DNA from: a virus
DNA length: 23,373 nucleotides
Strand: one strand, 5' to 3'
Virus record (IMG/VR): IMGVR_UViG_3300021963_000669
Coordinates: 1 to 23,373 of that record
Shown: positions 18,702 through 23,373 of the stretch, piece by piece
Position numbering within the stretch: the stretch's first letter is position 1
How the letters are laid out: each line of letters starts with the position of its first letter
Notes under the pieces: model-generated
What the model was told of the DNA's origin: nothing
The model's input: only the letters and a program-made list of their open reading frames with translations
Databases searched by the model: none
Made by a program: the position numbers and the translations under genes

Positions 18702-21700
18702 TATGCCGCCCCTGATGCGTTGTAAGTCTGTTGAACAAGAACTGTTGTGTTGTTGGTTGGTGTCGGAACAAGCGTGTATGAGCCTGTTGCCGTTGTGAAA
18801 TCTACGCCTTGGTCATAGTAGCAACCATTGGCAAAGATTTCAAAATATGCTGGTGTGTAGGAATAACTGTAAACAGGTGTTCCGCTTATTGTGAATGTAG
18901 ATACTGCCGTTGGCAAACCATTTGGTACGCCTTGATTGTTAGGTGCAAATTGAATTATTGTGAAATTACCTGTTGCCGTAGATGGAAAATTATTGATTGT
19001 GTTTCCGACCAAATCATAATCTTGGTCATTGACTTCTGTACCATTCAAGTACAAAAGCTCAGAGCCAGATACCAACTGGAATGTTGTCGGCGTGTAAGTG
19101 CTTGCGGCAGTCAATGTGGCAGTCCAGCGGCTGAATGATGGGTAAGTTGCACCTGATGCACGATAACGATAAACAACATTACCAGCGGTTGCTGTGAACG
19201 CCGCAGTAAACACAATTTGTTTGGTCACATAATTGATTGTGGATACTGTGTATTGCGTTGGCGTTCCAGTATTGCTGAATGTTAATTTATCGCCAGCATT
19301 AATAATTTGATGCGGCAAGTTTGTATAGGTTAATGTTGTCGTTCCTGTGCCGCTTGAATACAGCAAGCCCAAATCTTCATAAGTGTTTGATGACGCAACA
19401 GAACGCATAGACACAATGGCAACAAAAGTGCCAGCCACGCAAGCAGTGTTCATAGTCACTGTTGTGCTGGATTCTGTATATTCTGTTGTGTCCAGCAAAA
19501 TACCATTGCGAAAAACCAAATCTTGACCAGTGATATATCCAGCTTGTCTTGCGGTTGGTGTAAATACTGTTTGACTAGCGGTTGCCGTGAAATCTTCTGA
19601 TGTGTAATAAAACGAATCAGGTGGCACAACACCAACCACTCGACCATAAATATCAATGGTCAATGATGCGACTGAACTGGTGTAGGTTGATGCGCCACCA
19701 AAATTCAAAAATTGAGCCAAAGACCCAATCATTGTTCCATCAGGATTATTGGTAATTGCAATTTGTCCAGAGCCAACAGTAGTTGTACCTGTGCGCGTAA
19801 GCTGACCCGTGCGAACATCAAGGTCAATGTAATTTGTTCCATCAGGCAATGCAGACCACAGCGAGTTATCAAATGTTGATACAGGAACATACGCCGCAGT
19901 TGATGAAGCGTATCCCGCTGGTGCAGTACCAAAGCTAAACTTCCTGCCCGTGCGATTTATAAAACAAAGTTTGTTAACAGTGCCAAATGTTGGCTGTGCC
20001 AAATACCATGTGTAGTTAGAAGCAACCGCGCTGTATGTGTTTGATGTTGAGTTGTACAAGCCATAATAGTTCTTGCCTGTTGGTGATGCTGAAATGCCTG
20101 TGCCGACAAGGTCATTTCCATAAGCTACAACAAGGTATTGTTCAACATAGGTGAATGTGTTTGGTCGCCATTGAAACACTGAAGATGGTGAGCTATAAAC
20201 GCTTGAACCAAGACTATTAACCATGCGGCTAAAGAAATACCAATTACCCGCTGGAATATCAGTCAACGTAATAGTCAAATAAGTGTTGGGGTCATAAGGG
20301 TTACCATCAGAAGCAATCGCTGATGTGCCAGCAAAGAATCGTTGTGATGTTGTAGGGCTTGCGTATGCGGAATACCAGCATTCAACATAATCAACAATAC
20401 CCGCAGAAGATGTTGTGATGTTAACTACAAATGATGGATTTGCGGCAGATGGATAACTTGCCGTAATTAGTGGTGTCGGAATTGTTCCAAAGGTCAATGG
20501 TGAAGCCAAGCCAGTGTTAGGTGATGGCGCAAACTGCGTAATGCTTACATCATCATAGATTGTGCTGTTGTATTCAGTCAGCATTAAAGTCGCGGTGATT
20601 GAACCATCAGAGCCAAAATTTTCTGTTACCCTAGAAATGCGAAATAATTTAGCCGACCAACCATAATTTGTATTAGTCAATGAAACAATGTCGCCAGCTT
20701 CTAATTCCAAGCCTACATAATTTATAGTTAATTGAATTTGCAAATCTTCACGGCAAGTTTCAAGGAATCTGTTTGCAAGATATTGCGCCCGAACATTATC
20801 GTTAACTAATGGCAAACTAATGGTCTGTTTATTTACAGGTTCATTAGGGTAAAGCAATGATGGATTGATAACAGCAAGATTTAATGTTGCTGAGTTAAAG
20901 CTGTCTTGGGCTGAATTGTCAGGAAATTTAACTTCTGCAATATTAAATGATGAAGCAATGTCAAGAGGAGTGACAGCAATCGACCCAACAATGTTGTCAT
21001 CATTTAATGCCATTGCAACTGTATAAGTCGGGCTTTGAACCACTACGCCCCATGTGTTTAATACTTCGTTATAACGAAGCAAGCAATCACAACAAGTTGC
21101 CATATATTGCAAGTTCGTCATGATTGGCTGTTGAGTGTCCAGAACGCCATCAAAGCGAAATCTTTGCGGCAATGAACCAGTTCCGATTGAATAGGTTGTG
21201 AATGTAAAAGGCTGATTGCAATAAGCATTTAAAGCGGTAAGGCTTGTGCTATCAATGTTTGATGCGGGTATTGCCGCCCCGTATCGGGTAGAAAACAAAT
21301 AGTCGCTGAAGCAATCACCGGGCGCATATCTAGCATTAGTAACTTGAAATTTAGTTGGTTGAATGCCAGTTAAGTTTGCGCTTGCTGAATATCTGATTTT
21401 GATAATCACAAAAGCGCAGTTACTCATCAATTTAGTGTTATCCCATTGATACACTAAATTTGTATTACCCATGACTTGAGAGCCATAAGCAAAAAATGCG
21501 CTATTTGTTGGGTTTGTTGAACCGTTTTTATAAAAATAAAACTCTAATTTTCCAGCCACAGAATAATCGTAAAGCCCTGTTGACTCATCTAGTAGCGATG
21601 CAACAGTGTACCCGTTAGCTTGGAAAATAACCCGTTTGCCACTCCAATAAGTGTTTCCAAAAGTAATTGTGTCGGGTGTGCCGCCGCTTTCAGTGTTGGT

Positions 21701-22006
21701 TACCTCGCATAAAGCTAAACAATAATAAAGATTTTGTGAATCGTTGGTTATAGATAAGTCAGTGATTGTGCCGCCCGTATAAGCAGAGCCATAAATAACT
21801 GGAATCTTGTTGTCGCCAGCGGGAGGAATCTGCAAACGACTGCCGGGGTTTCTCTGGTCGCCTTGAGTATTGTTTGCGTTTGAATTTGGTGAAAACTGCT
21901 TAGAAAGAATTGCAGATGCAACTGTGTTAATAGCAAACGCCGCAACTGATGCCGCAAAACCAGTTAATGACGGAAAATATGTGGCAACAATTATTGAACC
22001 CGGCAT
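18701..22006 (-). CDS. Tail tip hub / host-specificity protein (J-like)
   Basis: 1101 aa, the largest gene. An Ala-rich hydrophobic N terminus (about 15-35) precedes a Pro-rich IPPAGDNKIPVIYG (about 59-72), typical of lambda J-type tail hubs. A conserved middle (about 420-480, LEAGDIVSLTNTNYGWSAKL then FRISRVTE) matches the family's hub domain. The rest is beta-sandwich-like, with many TY/SxS/TFT strands that suggest fibronectin-like and receptor-binding modules. It forms the tip of a long, probably flexible tail and contacts the host. It starts 2 bp after the acetyltransferase stop and overlaps the fibre gene by 1 bp. Confidence 0.85.
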   Translation of the reverse strand: MPGSIIVATYFPSLTGFAASVAAFAINTVASAILSKQFSPNSNANNTQGDQRNPGSRLQIPPAGDNKIPVIYGSAYTGGTITDLSITNDSQNLYYCLALCEVTNTESGGTPDTITFGNTYWSGKRVIFQANGYTVASLLDESTGLYDYSVAGKLEFYFYKNGSTNPTNSAFFAYGSQVMGNTNLVYQWDNTKLMSNCAFVIIKIRYSASANLTGIQPTKFQVTNARYAPGDCFSDYLFSTRYGAAIPASNIDSTSLTALNAYCNQPFTFTTYSIGTGSLPQRFRFDGVLDTQQPIMTNLQYMATCCDCLLRYNEVLNTWGVVVQSPTYTVAMALNDDNIVGSIAVTPLDIASSFNIAEVKFPDNSAQDSFNSATLNLAVINPSLLYPNEPVNKQTISLPLVNDNVRAQYLANRFLETCREDLQIQLTINYVGLELEAGDIVSLTNTNYGWSAKLFRISRVTENFGSDGSITATLMLTEYNSTIYDDVSITQFAPSPNTGLASPLTFGTIPTPLITASYPSAANPSFVVNITTSSAGIVDYVECWYSAYASPTTSQRFFAGTSAIASDGNPYDPNTYLTITLTDIPAGNWYFFSRMVNSLGSSVYSSPSSVFQWRPNTFTYVEQYLVVAYGNDLVGTGISASPTGKNYYGLYNSTSNTYSAVASNYTWYLAQPTFGTVNKLCFINRTGRKFSFGTAPAGYASSTAAYVPVSTFDNSLWSALPDGTNYIDLDVRTGQLTRTGTTTVGSGQIAITNNPDGTMIGSLAQFLNFGGASTYTSSVASLTIDIYGRVVGVVPPDSFYYTSEDFTATASQTVFTPTARQAGYITGQDLVFRNGILLDTTEYTESSTTVTMNTACVAGTFVAIVSMRSVASSNTYEDLGLLYSSGTGTTTLTYTNLPHQIINAGDKLTFSNTGTPTQYTVSTINYVTKQIVFTAAFTATAGNVVYRYRASGATYPSFSRWTATLTAASTYTPTTFQLVSGSELLYLNGTEVNDQDYDLVGNTINNFPSTATGNFTIIQFAPNNQGVPNGLPTAVSTFTISGTPVYSYSYTPAYFEIFANGCYYDQGVDFTTATGSYTLVPTPTNNTTVLVQQTYNASGAA

Positions 22007-22008
22007 GA

Positions 22009-22455
22009 TTATTTAATCCAAGTTTCCTCTAACTTTTCAAAACCGAACTTTTCATACGACAAGTCGGGACTGTTTACCATTTTACTTAAGCTAAAAAATT
22101 GAATGCGGTTTTCTTGCTTCCATTCTTCGCATTGTTGAATATAGGCGTGAAGCAGTCGATGAGCAGACTTGCCGCCGCGATGTTCTTCGTCAACCCAGAA
22201 TGCAATCTCGCTGATTTGCATCACTTCAGGATTCCAAATGTTTGGATGCTGTGCGGCAACTACCATACCGACAGGGTCTTCATCTTTGATTGCAAGTAAG
22301 ATAAATCCTGCGCCAGCAAGGATGTTGTTAATCAGCTTTTCAATGTGTTCTTGATTGCTGGAATCTCGCAGGAACTGCGCGGGTGCTTTGTCGCGGTATG
22401 CCTTAAGCATCCGAACAATGGCTTCCATGTCAAATTTGTTAGCTTGTCTTATCAT
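22009..22455 (-). CDS. GNAT-family acetyltransferase
   Basis: 148 aa with the GNAT order: MIRQANKFDMEAIVRML at the start, LAIKDEDPVGMVVAA (beta 2-4, about 54-68), ISEIAFWVDEEHRGGKSAHRLL (motif A, about 81-102, where HRGGKSA is the acetyl-CoA pyrophosphate loop), and SYEKFGFEKLEETW at the end. It transfers an acetyl group, target unknown. Single GNAT genes inside tail operons are common in phages of Proteobacteria; modification of tail or host surface proteins has been proposed. Flanked by tail genes with gaps of 2-8 bp. Confidence 0.88.
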   Translation of the reverse strand: MIRQANKFDMEAIVRMLKAYRDKAPAQFLRDSSNQEHIEKLINNILAGAGFILLAIKDEDPVGMVVAAQHPNIWNPEVMQISEIAFWVDEEHRGGKSAHRLLHAYIQQCEEWKQENRIQFFSLSKMVNSPDLSYEKFGFEKLEETWIK

Positions 22456-22463
22456 GTTTTGTC

Positions 22464-23147
22464 CTATGAATTGGGGCTTTTACCAAATTGATAGTTTACA
22501 GTTTGGATGTAATTAACACGATTCATGCTGGTATCAGTTGCATTAAATTGTGTCCATGCGTTATTGTTTGTGTAACGCCCAGCCGTGCGGTTTTGCAAAA
22601 TAAGCTGAATGCTGGATGCGCTGACAGTCACTGTGCCAACATAGCCGCGAATCTCCTCCATCCACTGTTCGCTAATGCCAAAGCTGTTTATGTAACCATT
22701 GAAATATTGGTACAAGCCGCTGTTTGCCGTTGATGTTTGCCACGGCACTTGCACACCCGTGCTGTTTGTCCATCCAAGATAATAATTTGATGAGTTAATC
22801 CATGCGGCATTGCTGGTGGTTATCAGGTTGCCAGCCGCATCAAAGAACCCGTGCCACATTTCAATTTCTGAACCCTTAATACCCGCGCCAAGCACCAGCG
22901 AAAGCATGGAGGTATCTATGCCTATCAACGTCACAGTTGTTTCGTTTGCAGTGCTTTTGATGTCTCTGGTGGCTGAACCAATGCTGACCAGTTGGCTTAA
23001 GCCTGTGAACGCTGAAGCATCCACCGCCGAAACCGTGATGGCGGTCGGTGCAGTAGAAAACCGATAGACCGCCGATGCCGTTGTGATTCGCACAAAGTCG
23101 GCATAGCGTATGACGTTGGTATCTTCAACTGGTGCGATTATGTTCAC
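22464..23147 (-). CDS. Tail-tip protein upstream of the GNAT gene
   Basis: 227 aa. The start is the GTG at 23147, whose GTGA overlaps the previous stop; an earlier in-frame ATG at 23183 would add Cys-rich residues that belong to the upstream reading frame. Segments IRYADFVRITTASAVYRFST (about 13-32), STANETTVTLIGID (about 65-78) and EQWMEEIRGYVGTVTVSASS (about 160-179) suggest a beta-rich tail component between tape measure and hub, perhaps of the DUF2163/DUF1833 type. Assignment rests on order and style, not on a motif I can prove. Confidence 0.65.
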   Translation of the reverse strand: MNIIAPVEDTNVIRYADFVRITTASAVYRFSTAPTAITVSAVDASAFTGLSQLVSIGSATRDIKSTANETTVTLIGIDTSMLSLVLGAGIKGSEIEMWHGFFDAAGNLITTSNAAWINSSNYYLGWTNSTGVQVPWQTSTANSGLYQYFNGYINSFGISEQWMEEIRGYVGTVTVSASSIQLILQNRTAGRYTNNNAWTQFNATDTSMNRVNYIQTVNYQFGKSPNS

Positions 23148-23373
23148 AGCACAACCTCGTAAGCATTGAACGCACCATCCCATTGGATGAATGAATCATT
23201 AGTCATTGGCACAAGCGTGTAGGTCGGGTAATCGCGCAGGACAACAGGGAAAGTCACGCCTGTGTAGGTAGACCCGCCCAAGCTCGTTGTCGTGCCGTAT
23301 TGACCGATTACAGCAGGGCTTTGAGCCGACACGGTGGTCATGATGGTGCGGTGGACAGGAATGGTCACAGTTG
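23144..23373 (-). CDS. Partial tail protein, cut by the window edge
   Basis: About 76 C-terminal residues are visible, ending NDSFIQWDGAFNAYEVVL. The frame stays open to base 23373, so the start is probably outside; a GTG at 23368 and an ATG at 23341 exist but neither is shown to be the true start. Beta-rich composition and coupling (GTGA) to the next tail gene suggest a tail-tip component. Confidence 0.6.
   Translation of the reverse strand, partial: TVTIPVHRTIMTTVSAQSPAVIGQYGTTTSLGGSTYTGVTFPVVLRDYPTYTLVPMTNDSFIQWDGAFNAYEVVL

Overview
The window is a stretch of a tailed double-stranded DNA phage or prophage, not bacterial housekeeping DNA. It carries a divergent repressor/early-promoter region, lambda-type replication and recombination genes (DUF1376 initiator, NinB, YbcO, ERF), a lysis cassette (GH108 endolysin, 3TM holin) and tail-tip and fibre genes. 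Genes are packed with ATGA-type stop/start overlaps. The style of many small proteins resembles phages of Burkholderiales and other freshwater Betaproteobacteria; this host guess is from memory of families, not from a search. No integrase, terminase, portal, capsid, tape measure, tRNA, insertion sequence or CRISPR array is visible.

Layout. (1) 87-7344, minus strand: a 50-aa Cro-like repressor, a DUF1376 replication protein, a zinc-ribbon protein, two small proteins, a VRR-NUC-type nuclease, NinB, a conserved hypothetical, YbcO, a 327-bp structured non-coding gap, a DUF5856-like protein, then a ParB - PAPS-reductase-like - ParB - methyltransferase-like block and two HNH/zinc proteins. (2) 7345-7538: the regulatory hub, with back-to-back promoters and repeated operators. 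(3) 7539-14407, plus strand: amidoligase, a 79-aa unknown and a gamma-glutamylcyclotransferase-like enzyme; DUF932 behind a near-identical copy of the early promoter; then many small genes including ERF and an SSB-tailed protein, a lipoprotein and three tiny membrane peptides. (4) 14404-23373, minus strand: late genes. In transcription order these are tail proteins, a GNAT acetyltransferase, the 1101-aa tail hub, a glycine-rich fibre, a tandem 2-oxoglutarate dioxygenase, membrane proteins, holin and endolysin. The stop codons of regions 3 and 4 overlap in a shared TTAA.

How it works together. The operator ATTAGTTGGCTAAT and variants sit on the -10 of the leftward repressor promoter, the rightward amidoligase promoter and, 1.6 kb away, the DUF932 promoter. 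One small regulator therefore probably controls all three, and the repressor mRNA is probably leaderless. If the genome is circular or circularly permuted, the leftward early operon would continue past the left edge (HNH next to a presumed terminase), through head genes outside the window, and re-enter at the right edge as the tail and lysis operon.

Most worth following up: the repressor-controlled amidoligase/cyclotransferase module, the ParB-PAPS-ParB-methyltransferase block, the structured non-coding gap at 4083-4409, the duplicated promoter-operator and the tandem dioxygenase.
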